From: DYQY01 sp964643725
GTDB lineage: Bacteria; Margulisbacteria; Riflemargulisbacteria; GWF2-35-9; DYQY01
Assembly (NCBI GenBank): GCA_964643725.1
Contig: CAZXTL010000009.1
Span: forward strand, 1-56,886
DNA length: 56,886 nt
Direction of reading: 5' to 3'
Below, one piece after another: positions 1 to 9,170 of this stretch. Both the position numbers and the translations under genes were made by a program. The notes below the pieces were generated by a model that was given only the letters and a program-made list of their open reading frames with translations, had not been told where the DNA came from and searched no databases. The number at the start of each line of letters is the position of its first letter. Position 1 is the stretch's first letter.

Positions 1-92
1 GGCCTGGGATGTTTCTTCAAAGGTTAACAACAGCTGAACCAGGAGAGAAAGAAATCAAAGCAGCGATTGCTGCCTTAAAGGAAGTTATTTAA
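1..92 (+). CDS. DUF1385 (YqhQ-like) protein, C-terminal end only
   Basis: The window opens inside a gene whose last 29 codons read PGMFLQRLTTAEPGEKEIKA and on to a TAA at 90-92. This tail resembles the C-terminus of DUF1385/YqhQ membrane proteins (PGLxLQRLTT...), which commonly sit just before prfA. The stop shares one base with the prfA ATG (TAATG), so the two genes are probably translationally coupled. Only the tail is visible, so the assignment rests on this short match and on gene order. Confidence 0.7.
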   Translation, partial: PGMFLQRLTTAEPGEKEIKAAIAALKEVI

Positions 93-1162
93 TGGACATA
101 GTCTCCAAATTTAAGGATTTGGAAAGAAAATTTATAGATGTCGAAAGACAGATGACAAATCCTGAAGTAATTTCTGAAATTTCAAAATATAATGATCTTA
201 ATAAAACAAGAACTGAATTAGAAGAACCAGTTAAGAAATTCCGTGAATATATAAATATTTTAGACGGTATAGAAGATGCCGAAACAATGATAAAGTCTAA
301 CGAAGATAAAGAGCTTACGGAGATGGCTAGGGAAGAGCTAGCAATTCTTAAAGAGAAGAAAGAAACGCTTGATAAGGAACTTCTTATCATGTTGATACCA
401 AAAGACCCTAATGATAGCAATAATGCTTATTTAGAAGTAAGAAGTGGCACTGGCGGTGAAGAGGCAGCGATCTTTGCAAGAGATTTGTTTGATATGTATT
501 TTAGGTATTCGCAAAGAATGGGTTGGTCAACAGAGTTGATTGATGAAAATGAAGCAGATGCTGGTGGATTAGCAAAAGTTGTATTGTTAGTTAAAGGGCT
601 AGGAGTTTATAGTAGATTGAAATTTGAGAGTGGCATTCATCGTGTCCAGCGAGTCCCTGTAACAGAATCAAGTGGTAGATTGCATACTTCTGCTGCAACA
701 GTTGCTGTTATGCCAGAGATGGTTAATACTGTAGTTAATATTGAAGCAAAAGACCTTAAAATAGATACTTACAGAGCAAGTGGTGCTGGTGGTCAGCATA
801 TTAATAAAACAGACTCAGCAGTCAGAATAACACACCTTCCGACAGGTATTGTTGTCGCTTGTCAGGAAGAAAGATCGCAACATAAGAATAAAGACAAAGC
901 TATGAGTTTACTTCAGTCTAAGATTTGGGAGGCGCAGGAAGAAGAACGTGCGTCCAAAGAGTCAGCACAAAGAAAACAAATGGTTGGGTCGGGTGATAGA
1001 AGTGAGAAGATTAGAACATATAACTATCCTCAGAATAGGGTTACAGACCATCGCATTAATTTAACTTTATATAAGCTTGATTATATAATGAACGGTGATC
1101 TTGATGAGTTGATCGATGGCTTACAGGCAGCAGATCAGTTAGAGAAACTAAAGAATATTTAA
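92..1162 (+). CDS. prfA: Peptide chain release factor 1
   Basis: RF1 recognises UAA and UAG in the ribosomal A site and triggers release of the finished protein. The 356-residue length is normal. The stop-codon-reading tripeptide is PVT at about residues 189-191 (RF1 carries PxT, RF2 carries SPF), and the peptidyl-transferase GGQ is at about 233-235 in GAGGQHINK. The GGQ glutamine is the usual methylation target of PrmC, whose gene follows with a one-base stop/start overlap. The start is the ATG overlapping the upstream stop. Confidence 0.98.
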   Translation: MDIVSKFKDLERKFIDVERQMTNPEVISEISKYNDLNKTRTELEEPVKKFREYINILDGIEDAETMIKSNEDKELTEMAREELAILKEKKETLDKELLIMLIPKDPNDSNNAYLEVRSGTGGEEAAIFARDLFDMYFRYSQRMGWSTELIDENEADAGGLAKVVLLVKGLGVYSRLKFESGIHRVQRVPVTESSGRLHTSAATVAVMPEMVNTVVNIEAKDLKIDTYRASGAGGQHINKTDSAVRITHLPTGIVVACQEERSQHKNKDKAMSLLQSKIWEAQEEERASKESAQRKQMVGSGDRSEKIRTYNYPQNRVTDHRINLTLYKLDYIMNGDLDELIDGLQAADQLEKLKNI

Positions 1163-2025
1163 TGGATGAAGTCTGGACAGTAAAGAAATTACTGGATTGG
1201 TCTGCTGGTTACTTTAAGAATAAAGGCATAGAACCATCCAAACTTACTGCTCAATTACTACTTTCCCATATTTTAAAACTTCCTAAATTACAATTATTTC
1301 TTCAATTCGATAGACCTTTGACTTCAAAAGAGTTAGCTGATTATAAAGTATTGCTCCTCAAGCGAGCTGACCATGTGCCCTTAGAATATATTATTGGTAA
1401 AACAGAGTTTATTTGTTGCCCAATTAATGTAGCTTCTGGAGTACTTATTCCTAGGCCTGAGACAGAAGAATTGGTTATTAAAGCTGAACAGTACATAAAA
1501 AGAATGTCAGGAGTACAAGCGATTGTTGATATAGGTACCGGTTCAGGTGTAATTGCAATTTATTTGAAGAAAAAATTTCCTGATATTAGTGTTTTTGCTA
1601 CTGATATTTCAACCAATGCCATTGAAATAGCGAAAATGAATGCTAGCGATAACAAGGTAGACATTAATTTTATAAATGGGTTTTTCCCAGATAAGGAAGT
1701 GTTTAGCGAGCAACTTAATTTAGTTATTGTTTCTAATCCTCCATACATCAGGACAGGAGACATTAGCACTTTGTCCCCTGAAGTAAAGGATCACGAACCA
1801 TATTTAGCATTAGATGGTGGAGAGGATGGATTAAAAGTTATTAAAGAGATTCTTGTTAAGGCATTATCTCTTAAATGTCATGTTACGATATTTATGGAAA
1901 TAGGCTATGACCAGTCTGAGGATGTTAAATTTTTATGTGAAAGTTTGATGATTTTTGATGTGACTTTTTTCGAGGACATTAATCGTGTTGAGCGAATTGC
2001 TAAAATCGACATTAACGTTAATTGA
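1162..2025 (+). CDS. prmC: Release factor glutamine methyltransferase
   Basis: PrmC N5-methylates the GGQ glutamine of RF1/RF2 using S-adenosylmethionine. The 287-residue protein has an N-terminal helical part, the SAM-binding motif DIGTGSG at about 123-129 and the catalytic NPPY at about 192-195, both diagnostic. It starts on the ATG that overlaps the prfA stop (TAATG), the standard prfA-prmC pairing. Its 3' end overlaps the next reading frame by about 40 nt. Confidence 0.97.
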   Translation: MDEVWTVKKLLDWSAGYFKNKGIEPSKLTAQLLLSHILKLPKLQLFLQFDRPLTSKELADYKVLLLKRADHVPLEYIIGKTEFICCPINVASGVLIPRPETEELVIKAEQYIKRMSGVQAIVDIGTGSGVIAIYLKKKFPDISVFATDISTNAIEIAKMNASDNKVDINFINGFFPDKEVFSEQLNLVIVSNPPYIRTGDISTLSPEVKDHEPYLALDGGEDGLKVIKEILVKALSLKCHVTIFMEIGYDQSEDVKFLCESLMIFDVTFFEDINRVERIAKIDINVN

Positions 2026-2590
2026 TAATATTTTTCCGCGTAAGTGCATAATTTGTAAAAAACTTTCTAAGTTAAAGGTATGCTCTAATTGTTTGCCTAG
2101 AAAAACCAAGATAACAACGTTTGGGGCTGGACTGTTTTACCTGTATAATTACGCTGACTCAGTTAAGGAATTAATACATATTTTTAAGTTAGATAAAGAT
2201 AAAAGTGTGGCTAAATTGTTTAGAGAATCCTTAGACCTAGAGCTTTTTGATGATTATAATTTGGTTATTCCTGTCCCTTGTCATTGGTTCAGAGTTATAA
2301 GTAGAGGGTTTTTTCATTTAAAAGAATTGTTTGGAAGTGTCCCCGGATATCAAGGGGGATTAGTTAAGCGAGTAAGGTATACGGGCGTTTTGTATAAAAA
2401 GGGTAGAAAAGAAAGAGAGAAGACCATGAAAGATGTTTTTAGAGTAACTGATCCATCAGCGATAATAGGGAAAAGAATACTTATTATTGATGATATTTTT
2501 ACTACGGGTACAACATATAAAGAAATCAAAAAGGAATTGGAGAAATATTCTCCGGCTAAAGTGGAAGGATTATTTTTATGCAGAGCATAG
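1985..2590 (+). CDS. ComFC/GntX-type phosphoribosyltransferase-like protein
   Basis: The protein has an N-terminal zinc ribbon (CIICKKL...CSNC, two CxxC pairs) followed by a type I phosphoribosyltransferase fold with the PRPP-loop signature ILIIDDIFTTGTT near the C-terminus. This is the ComFC layout, a family linked to DNA uptake in naturally competent bacteria. At 201 residues it is close to family length. The start is a GTG at 1985 or a TTG at 1988, both inside prmC, and no ATG is available early in the frame. No other competence gene is in the window, so an uptake role is not shown here. Confidence 0.8.
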   Translation: MLSELLKSTLTLIDNIFPRKCIICKKLSKLKVCSNCLPRKTKITTFGAGLFYLYNYADSVKELIHIFKLDKDKSVAKLFRESLDLELFDDYNLVIPVPCHWFRVISRGFFHLKELFGSVPGYQGGLVKRVRYTGVLYKKGRKEREKTMKDVFRVTDPSAIIGKRILIIDDIFTTGTTYKEIKKELEKYSPAKVEGLFLCRA

Positions 2591-4275
2591 CAGATTTTAT
2601 TCAGAGACAGCTAATTAAGGTGAACAAACCTTCTCAGTATATTGCTCATGAGATGAATATGGTCAGAAAGGACTGGTCAGCGGTTAAAGCAAAAGTTTGT
2701 TTAGTATATCCTGATAGATATGAGATAGGTATGAGTAATTTAGCGTTGCAGATTTTTTATGATGCAGTTAATAGAAAGTCTGAACATTTATTAGAACGAT
2801 GTTTTTTGCCTGATAGTGACATGGAAGAGTTGCTAAAGGAGAAGCAAGTTTCTTTGTTTTCTTTAGAGTCTAATAAAGCTCTGATGGATTTTGATGCCTT
2901 GGCTTTTTCTTTTTCTACAGAGCTAAGTTTTACAAATGCATTGCTTGCCTTGGATTTGTCGTTTATTCCCTTGACTGCTAAAGAAAGACTTAAAGATGAA
3001 AGCATTCCGCTAGTGTATGCTGGAGGTGGTGGAATATCTAATCCTTTACCTATGAGTCCTTTTTTCGATTTTTTAGTTATAGGTGATGGTGAGGATATTT
3101 TTGTAGAAATTATAGACATAATTTATGAGCTAAAATATGTAAAACATTTCACTAAAGAGCAGATTTTAAATGAAATCAATAAGAAAGACTGGGCATATGT
3201 TCCCAGCTTAGGCAAAAAGCCGGTAAAGAGAAATGTATATAACGGTTTTCAGACAGAGCAACTTTTAACTGAACCACTTGTTCCACTTATAGATGTTGTG
3301 CACGGTAGATTTAGTTTGGAAATAATGAAGGGCTGTCCACGTGTGTGCCGCTTTTGTCAGGCGTCATATATCAATAAACCTCTTAGGGTTAGAGACAAAG
3401 ACAAGCTTATTGAACAAGGAATGAAGGTTATAGAGAACACGGGCTATCAGGAGCTTTCTTTATCCTCACTTAGTTCAGGTGATTACCCTCAGATTATCCC
3501 GTTACTAAAAGAATTAAATCAGGAATGTTATGAGAGGCATGTTTCATTGAGTCTGCCTTCTTTAAGAGTAGATTCATTTACCGATGACCTTTCTTCAATG
3601 ATGAATAAGGTTAGACAAACTGGAGTAACGATTGCTCCTGAAGCCGGTAGTCAGTTTTTGCGAGAAGTTATTAAAAAGCAAGTAACGGAAGAGGACATTT
3701 TAAGGACAGCAAAGTTTGCTTCTTTAAATAGTCTTAAAAGTATCAAAATGTATTTCATGATAGGTCTACCAAGGGAAACAATGAAAGACATTGAAGAACT
3801 AGTTGACTTGGTTTATAAAATAATGGATCACATTAAACCCAAAAAAAATAAGCTCATTGTTAATGTGTCCAATTTTGTCCCAAAACCATTTACTCCCTTT
3901 CAGTGGTGCACTCAAGACAGTGTGGAGATGCTAGAGCAGAAGCTTTCTTTTTTAAAAAACAATCTAAGACATAGGCAGCTTGAGCTTAGATGGACAGATA
4001 CCCATCTTAGTAAACTGGAATCTATTCTTAGCCGTGGTGATGAAAAGGTTGCAGATTTGGTTTTACAAGCTTATAAAAACGGGGCAAGTTTTGATTCTTG
4101 GTATGACAAATTTAACTATAATACTTGGGATAAGTCAGCTGAAGAAATAGGGTTGGATGTTGATAAATATTTGTTAGGTTATGAACTAAATGAGGAACTT
4201 CCTTGGGGTTTTATCGATATGGGTGTGACTAAGGAATATTTACAGAAGGAATATGATTTAGCTTATCAGACTTAA
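2578..4275 (+). CDS. Radical SAM protein of the TIGR03960-like type
   Basis: This 565-residue protein has an N-terminal region resembling B12-binding-like domains of radical SAM proteins and a radical SAM core whose 4Fe-4S cysteines are C253, C257 and C260 in KGCPRVCRFCQ. Length and layout match the uncharacterised TIGR03960 family. In other genomes that family is usually followed by a DUF2344/TIGR03936 partner, which is absent here: a terminator follows directly. The ATG at 2578 lies 13 nt inside the comFC-like gene, so it is the last gene of the prfA-prmC-comFC run. The substrate is not known. Confidence 0.82.
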   Translation: MQSIADFIQRQLIKVNKPSQYIAHEMNMVRKDWSAVKAKVCLVYPDRYEIGMSNLALQIFYDAVNRKSEHLLERCFLPDSDMEELLKEKQVSLFSLESNKALMDFDALAFSFSTELSFTNALLALDLSFIPLTAKERLKDESIPLVYAGGGGISNPLPMSPFFDFLVIGDGEDIFVEIIDIIYELKYVKHFTKEQILNEINKKDWAYVPSLGKKPVKRNVYNGFQTEQLLTEPLVPLIDVVHGRFSLEIMKGCPRVCRFCQASYINKPLRVRDKDKLIEQGMKVIENTGYQELSLSSLSSGDYPQIIPLLKELNQECYERHVSLSLPSLRVDSFTDDLSSMMNKVRQTGVTIAPEAGSQFLREVIKKQVTEEDILRTAKFASLNSLKSIKMYFMIGLPRETMKDIEELVDLVYKIMDHIKPKKNKLIVNVSNFVPKPFTPFQWCTQDSVEMLEQKLSFLKNNLRHRQLELRWTDTHLSKLESILSRGDEKVADLVLQAYKNGASFDSWYDKFNYNTWDKSAEEIGLDVDKYLLGYELNEELPWGFIDMGVTKEYLQKEYDLAYQT

Positions 4276-4305
4276 AGCTTCCCCACTGATTAGTAGGGAA
4301 GCCTT
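4275..4305. terminator. Bidirectional terminator hairpin between convergent genes
   Basis: A hairpin with arms GCTTCCC and GGGAAGC, extended by ACT/AGT around a GATT loop, lies between the radical SAM stop and the potD stop. Flanking A and T runs make it usable from both strands. It begins at the stop codon of the + strand gene. Confidence 0.8.
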
Positions 4306-4314
4306 AATAGTTCT

Positions 4315-5346
4315 TTAAATTCTTATCTGTTCCCAGATTTTATTGTACTTTTCAACTGCTTCACCTAGGTCTTCTTTAAATTCACAGTTAGCTAAATCCT
4401 CTATTTGATAGTTAGGAGTAGTTGTTGTGAACTTTTTTGTTCCAGTATTAATTGATGGAAGTCCAAGGAAATCTACGATTTTTGCAAAATTTTCTGGTTC
4501 AAGAATATAGTTAATGAACTGATGAGCAAGCTCTATGTTTTTTGAATCCTTTAGAATTACAATGCTGTCCATATACATTGGACCACCTTCTTTAGGAACA
4601 AAGAAATCAACTTTGCTTTTCTGAGCTTCATCAAGTTCTAAGAAAACATTTTCAGCATAACCTTGTACTACTAAGAATTCATCTGAAGCAAATCCTTTAC
4701 CAAATGACTCTGAATCAAACTTTAATACATTCTTTTTCCATTGTAATACTAGGTTTTTTGCTTTGGCTAATTCCTCGTCGTTTGTACTATTTACAGAATA
4801 TCCAAGGTTTTTAAGTGCAAGCCCGATTACTTCTCTCATATCATCTAATAGTGTCATTTTGTTTTTAAGATCACTTCGTCCGAAGATAGAGGAGCTGTGT
4901 TCATAATTTTTTACCTTATTTTTATTAACTGCGATACCTGCAGTCCCTACCATATAAGGTACACTGAACTTATTACCTTCATCAAATTTAATTTTGGCTA
5001 TCATACGTCCGTCAATATATTTGAAATTAGGTATCAATGTTTTATCAATTGGAGCTAACATGCCTTCTTTAATCATAATTTTTGTAAAGTCACCAGAAGG
5101 GAACGTTAAGTCATAACCTTTTCCTCCAGCCTTTAGTTTAGCGAACATTTCTTCATTTGAAGAGAATACATCATAAACAACTTTAACATTAAATTTCTTT
5201 TCGAAAGAAGTTATTATTTCTTCAGGTAGATAATATGTCCAGTTATAAACATAAAGTGTTGGTTTTTCTTTTTTACCACCAGCGCATCCTGTTAAAAACA
5301 GTAATAAAATCATCGAACATAATATAACTAATTTATTAATTTTCAT
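4315..5346 (-). CDS. potD: Spermidine/putrescine ABC transporter, substrate-binding lipoprotein
   Basis: PotD captures polyamines outside the inner membrane and hands them to PotBC. The 343-residue protein starts with a lipoprotein signal peptide with lipobox LTGC (acylated Cys at residue 21). The mature protein begins YVYNWTYYLPEEII, typical of PotD/PotF. It is the last gene of a potA-potB-potC-potD operon on the - strand, with an AAGGAG ribosome binding site about 5 nt before its ATG. Confidence 0.93.
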   Translation of the reverse strand: MKINKLVILCSMILLLFLTGCAGGKKEKPTLYVYNWTYYLPEEIITSFEKKFNVKVVYDVFSSNEEMFAKLKAGGKGYDLTFPSGDFTKIMIKEGMLAPIDKTLIPNFKYIDGRMIAKIKFDEGNKFSVPYMVGTAGIAVNKNKVKNYEHSSSIFGRSDLKNKMTLLDDMREVIGLALKNLGYSVNSTNDEELAKAKNLVLQWKKNVLKFDSESFGKGFASDEFLVVQGYAENVFLELDEAQKSKVDFFVPKEGGPMYMDSIVILKDSKNIELAHQFINYILEPENFAKIVDFLGLPSINTGTKKFTTTTPNYQIEDLANCEFKEDLGEAVEKYNKIWEQIRI

Positions 5347-5396
5347 TTATTTCTCCTTTAATTTATTTGATTGTTTTGTTGTTGTTCACCTCCATA

Positions 5397-6194
5397 TTAT
5401 TTAAATATTTCTTTTGCAAATTTTAATGATAGTAAACTGAGGATTACAGTTGCTATAAGGATTATAACTGAAAGAGAATTTATTACTGGAGATACTCCAA
5501 ATCTAATCATAGAGTAAATATATAAAGGCAACGTTGTTGAGCCAGGTCCTGCTACAAAAAAGGTTATAACAAAGTCTTCAAGTGATAAGGTGATGCTTAT
5601 TAGAAAAGCAGCAACAATAGCTGGAATACAGATAGGCACAATAATTCTTGTTAATACAACTAATTCAGTTGCTCCTAAGTCATATGCTGCTTCCACAATT
5701 GATTTATCAAATTCGTCTAATCTGGACATAACTATCAGAAAAACATAAGGTATACAAAAGGTTGTATGGGCTAAGAAGATAGTAAAAAGGCCTAATTTCA
5801 TACCAGCACTTGAGAAGAATATAAGTAATGCCACCCCTAAAATAATTTCAGGTAAAAGCATAGGAACAACAGTCATTAGTTGTAACGTTTTTTTAAATTT
5901 AATGTTGTACCAATAAAGGCCAATAGCGCCAATTGTGCCAATAAATGTTGAGACAAGGGCTGAAAAGAAAGCAATAATAAGGCTTTTGTTAAATGCCGCC
6001 CATAGAGCTGGTGATTTATAGATAAGATCGCTGTACCATCGCCATGAAAAACCTTCCCACATCATAGATTTGGAAGAATTGAAAGAAAAGATTAGCAAAA
6101 CAAGTATAGGCGCATAAAAGAAAAAGATTGTGAAGAGAAACATTGAGGTACTATATAGTCCTCGATTAAAGGTAGAGGTTTTATGCTTTGACAT
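5397..6194 (-). CDS. potC: Spermidine/putrescine ABC transporter permease PotC
   Basis: Inner-membrane permease subunit of 265 residues with about six membrane segments. The cytoplasmic EAA loop that docks on the ATPase is visible as VEAAYDLGATELVVLTRI. Its start overlaps the end of potB by 14 nt, so the two permeases are translationally coupled. A 50-nt gap separates it from potD. Confidence 0.92.
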   Translation of the reverse strand: MSKHKTSTFNRGLYSTSMFLFTIFFFYAPILVLLIFSFNSSKSMMWEGFSWRWYSDLIYKSPALWAAFNKSLIIAFFSALVSTFIGTIGAIGLYWYNIKFKKTLQLMTVVPMLLPEIILGVALLIFFSSAGMKLGLFTIFLAHTTFCIPYVFLIVMSRLDEFDKSIVEAAYDLGATELVVLTRIIVPICIPAIVAAFLISITLSLEDFVITFFVAGPGSTTLPLYIYSMIRFGVSPVINSLSVIILIATVILSLLSLKFAKEIFK

Positions 6195-7035
6195 TATTCT
6201 TATTTTTACTCCCTTTATTGTTTTCTCTTAGAAAGAAAAGAACACCGATAATTGTAATAAATGTAAGCATTGAAGACATAGCTGAAGCAAGGGGCCAGTT
6301 TCTTGTAACAGTAAGTTCTCTGGCAATTATATTCCCAATCATAAAAGAGTTTCTGCCTCCAACAAGTTGAGGTATTGCATAAGCTCCGAATGCTGGGATG
6401 AAAACAAAAAGTATGGCAGAAAATATTCCACTTTTAATATTTGGTAAAAGTATTTTATAAAAAGATTGGAACTTGGTTGCTCCTAAGTCACGTGCAGCTT
6501 CTAATAAAGAAAAATCAAATTTCTCAATGGTTGAATAAAGTGGAAGAACAGCAAAAGGTAGGTAGGTGTAAGTTAAAACCAGGATAACGGCTAAAGGGTT
6601 GTAAAGGAATTGAATGCTATTTTCTAACAGTCCTGATTTAATTAAAAATTGATTTAAGAAGCCATTATTTCCTAATATAGCAATCCAGGCATATATCCTT
6701 ATTAGGAAATTTGTCCAAAATGGAATTATTATTAGAAATAAGAAGAAGTTTTTGTGTTTGCTTCTTGCAATAAAATATCCAGTAGGGATGGCTAACATTA
6801 ACGTTAGAATGGTTGCAATGCAGGACATGTATAATGTAGTCATTAGTACTTTAAAGAGAGTAGGGTTTAAAAGTGATTGATATGCAGATAAAGAAAATTC
6901 ATAAATCACACCACCGTATAGTCCTTTTTTTAAGAAACTAAAAACTAATATAATGCTTATAGGAATAAGGAAGAAGGCTAATACCCAGGAAATCAAGGGA
7001 GCAGTGTAGTAATAACCGTAACGACGGTTGGACAT
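6181..7035 (-). CDS. potB: Spermidine/putrescine ABC transporter permease PotB
   Basis: Second permease subunit, 284 residues, about six membrane segments, EAA loop LEAARDLGATKFQSF. It starts 4 nt after the potA stop. Together with PotC it forms the channel for polyamine import. Sequence and order are typical of the family. Confidence 0.92.
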   Translation of the reverse strand: MSNRRYGYYYTAPLISWVLAFFLIPISIILVFSFLKKGLYGGVIYEFSLSAYQSLLNPTLFKVLMTTLYMSCIATILTLMLAIPTGYFIARSKHKNFFLFLIIIPFWTNFLIRIYAWIAILGNNGFLNQFLIKSGLLENSIQFLYNPLAVILVLTYTYLPFAVLPLYSTIEKFDFSLLEAARDLGATKFQSFYKILLPNIKSGIFSAILFVFIPAFGAYAIPQLVGGRNSFMIGNIIARELTVTRNWPLASAMSSMLTFITIIGVLFFLRENNKGSKNKNNVKA

Positions 7036-7039
7036 CTTT

Positions 7040-8167
7040 TTATTCTACCTCGATAATATAAGCATCATCTGGGTTCCAAGTAAGGTAAACCTTGTCTTTC
7101 CAATTAAATACTGTTTCTTGATGGGCGTTATATAAATGGGTACGATAAACTTTAAGCATTTTTCCGCCGATTACTTTGACATAAATCTTACTTTGAAATC
7201 CATTATAAATAATTTCATGAATAATTCCTTCTGTAACGTTGAAGTTATTTTCTCCAGTAGGTTTTTCTTTAGAAATGTCAATTTTTTCGGGACGCAAAGA
7301 TAGTTTAATTTTATGTCCTATTGTTACTTCATTTTCATTGTAATCACTAGATAATTTGTATTCTTGAGACATTGTTAAATTATCAATTTTATTTGGTTTA
7401 ACAATAATTCTTTCAGGATTAACTTCTGTAATAATACCTTCAATGTTATTTGTTTCTCCAATAAAATTAGCTACGAAATAGTTGGTTGGATGTTCATAAA
7501 TCTCTCTGGAAGTGCCGACTTGTAAAACTCTGCCTTCATTCATAACCGCTATTCTGTCAGAAACACCAAGGGCTTCTTGTTGGTCATGCGTAACATAAAT
7601 AAAGGTAATACCTATTTCGTCATGGATAGTATCAAGTTCAACAAGTAGCTGTTGACGAAGTTTGGCATCCAAAGCGCTAAGAGGTTCATCAAGGAGTAGA
7701 ACGTTTGGTTTATTAATTAAGGCTCTAGCGATAGATACTCTTTGTTTTTGGCCTCCTGAAAGTTGAGAAGGATTTTTTTTAGCTTGGTCATTTAATTTTA
7801 CTAATTCTAGATACTTGTGAACTTCTTCTTTGATGAATTGTTCTGGTAATTTTTTAAGTCTTAATGAAAATGCTACGTTTTCAAAGACTGATAGATTTGG
7901 GAATAATGCATAATTTTGAAAAATTGTATTAACTGGTCTTTTATTAGATGGTACTTGATTGTAATTTACATTGTCTAATAGAATATCTCCAGCGCTTGGC
8001 TCATCAAAACCAGCTATCATCCTTAAAAGAGTAGTTTTTCCGCAACCAGATGGACCAAGTAACGAGAAGAACTCACCTTTTTTTATCTCTAAATTGATAT
8101 CCTTTAATACTTGGAAATCACCAAAGAATTTATTAACATTTTTTATCTCTACAGTACTACCTAACAT
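7040..8167 (-). CDS. potA: Spermidine/putrescine ABC transporter ATP-binding protein
   Basis: The ATPase powers polyamine uptake. Walker A is GPSGCGKT (38-45), the ABC signature LSGGQ (136-140), and Walker B VLLLDE (156-161). A C-terminal TOBE-like regulatory region (about 235-375) completes the usual length of 375 residues. It is the first gene of the operon. There is no ribosome binding site before the ATG; instead a perfect TATAAT ends 6 nt upstream, so the operon mRNA may be leaderless. Confidence 0.95.
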   Translation of the reverse strand: MLGSTVEIKNVNKFFGDFQVLKDINLEIKKGEFFSLLGPSGCGKTTLLRMIAGFDEPSAGDILLDNVNYNQVPSNKRPVNTIFQNYALFPNLSVFENVAFSLRLKKLPEQFIKEEVHKYLELVKLNDQAKKNPSQLSGGQKQRVSIARALINKPNVLLLDEPLSALDAKLRQQLLVELDTIHDEIGITFIYVTHDQQEALGVSDRIAVMNEGRVLQVGTSREIYEHPTNYFVANFIGETNNIEGIITEVNPERIIVKPNKIDNLTMSQEYKLSSDYNENEVTIGHKIKLSLRPEKIDISKEKPTGENNFNVTEGIIHEIIYNGFQSKIYVKVIGGKMLKVYRTHLYNAHQETVFNWKDKVYLTWNPDDAYIIEVE

Positions 8168-8173
8168 ACTGAC

Positions 8174-8179
8174 ATTATA
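8174..8179 (-). promoter_or_regulatory. -10 box of the potABCD operon, possible leaderless start
   Basis: On the - strand a consensus TATAAT is followed by GTCAGT and then the potA ATG. Transcription would start at or next to the ATG. No good -35 box or Shine-Dalgarno sequence is seen. Confidence 0.55.
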
Positions 8180-8332
8180 ATAGAAAATTTAAAAAAAATA
8201 AGCATTATTTTTACGATTATGAACTTATTTTTACTAAATATATATTAGGGAAAAATAGAATGCAATTTTTGAAATTATTAAACGATATATTAGTCGTATT
8301 ATTAATAAATTCGTAATGATGGAGATAGCTAT

Positions 8333-9049
8333 ATGAATAATAAGTTAGTATCAAGTGAATCAATTTTGGATAAAATATTAAAAGATGGACCTCATGACTT
8401 AAATGAGTTCGAACAAGTATTTGCAAAGGATAATCCTGCTTGGGGATTATTGAAAGATATATTCCATAAGTGGGCTTATAAATATTTAAGTGAATTTAAA
8501 ATATATTTTACAGACGAATCCTTTGATATGTTAATGTTGTATAATCAAAAAATTATTGCTGTAAATTCATCTTTTAAGGATGATCCACTTGCCTTTGCTG
8601 CGTTATATAAAAAAATGTATGAAATGAAGCCAAGAGCTGACTTGTCAATTAGTATGCCAAAAAACGGTGGGAAATTGGAGTTATTAGTTGAAACATTGGC
8701 AAGCATAATTAGTTTATTTATTGATGATCCTGAAGTTTATAAACTAAGATTAGAATCACTTATAAGTGTAATGGATAAGAATGGATTTAAGTTAAGTGAT
8801 GATAGTTTTAAAAGGTTTGAAGGGGTCATCTATTTTTTATGGCAAGCTGAATCTGTTTTTTATAATAAAACAGAAGTAGAAATCCAGAGTTTTATTAGAG
8901 AATTTAAAAATATTTTGACTAACAATTCTATGCTTGAAAAGGCTTGTAGATTTGTTGTGGCGGAGATATTGTATGAGAATAATATTATATCTGATATAGA
9001 TTTAGGTGATGATTATGTGTCTAATTTATTAAGGAATCAAACTCCTTAA
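8333..9049 (+). CDS. Hypothetical protein, 238 residues
   Basis: I do not recognise this protein. It is predicted mostly helical, acidic, and has no signal peptide or membrane segment. A GGAGAT ribosome binding site lies just before the ATG at 8333. It is divergent from potA and lies before the FliJ-like gene, so it could be part of the same functional group as the next two unknowns, but nothing in the sequence proves this. Length, base use and start signals support a real gene. Confidence 0.75.
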   Translation: MNNKLVSSESILDKILKDGPHDLNEFEQVFAKDNPAWGLLKDIFHKWAYKYLSEFKIYFTDESFDMLMLYNQKIIAVNSSFKDDPLAFAALYKKMYEMKPRADLSISMPKNGGKLELLVETLASIISLFIDDPEVYKLRLESLISVMDKNGFKLSDDSFKRFEGVIYFLWQAESVFYNKTEVEIQSFIREFKNILTNNSMLEKACRFVVAEILYENNIISDIDLGDDYVSNLLRNQTP

Positions 9050-9125
9050 ATTTATATATAATAGCTAGGCAAGCGCTAGGTATTTAAGTGACTAATATAA
9101 TAATTATATCTTAGATATGCAGGCT

Positions 9126-9157
9126 ATTGAACCATTGAACGATTGAACTAATGAACG
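9126..9157 (+). repeat. Four tandem 8-bp units ATTGAACn
   Basis: ATTGAACC, ATTGAACG, ATTGAACT and AATGAACG stand in direct tandem just before the FliJ-like gene. One unit places a TTGAAC at 9135-9140, 18 bp before a TATACT -10 box, so the repeat may supply the -35 region. Confidence 0.7.
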
Positions 9158-9164
9158 GTATACT
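9135..9164 (+). promoter_or_regulatory. Promoter of the FliJ-like gene, possible leaderless start
   Basis: TTGAAC (9135-9140), 18-bp spacer, TATACT (9159-9164), then 6 nt and the ATG at 9171. There is no ribosome binding site. Confidence 0.5.
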
Positions 9165-9170
9165 ATACTT

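Noticed and set aside
5347..5396. A 10-codon frame between potC and potD on the - strand (MEVNNNKTIK) as a leader peptide
   Set aside because: No ribosome binding site of its own and no terminator or attenuator structure next to it.
9126..9157. Short tandem repeats as a possible CRISPR array
   Set aside because: Units are 8 bp with no spacers and no cas genes nearby.
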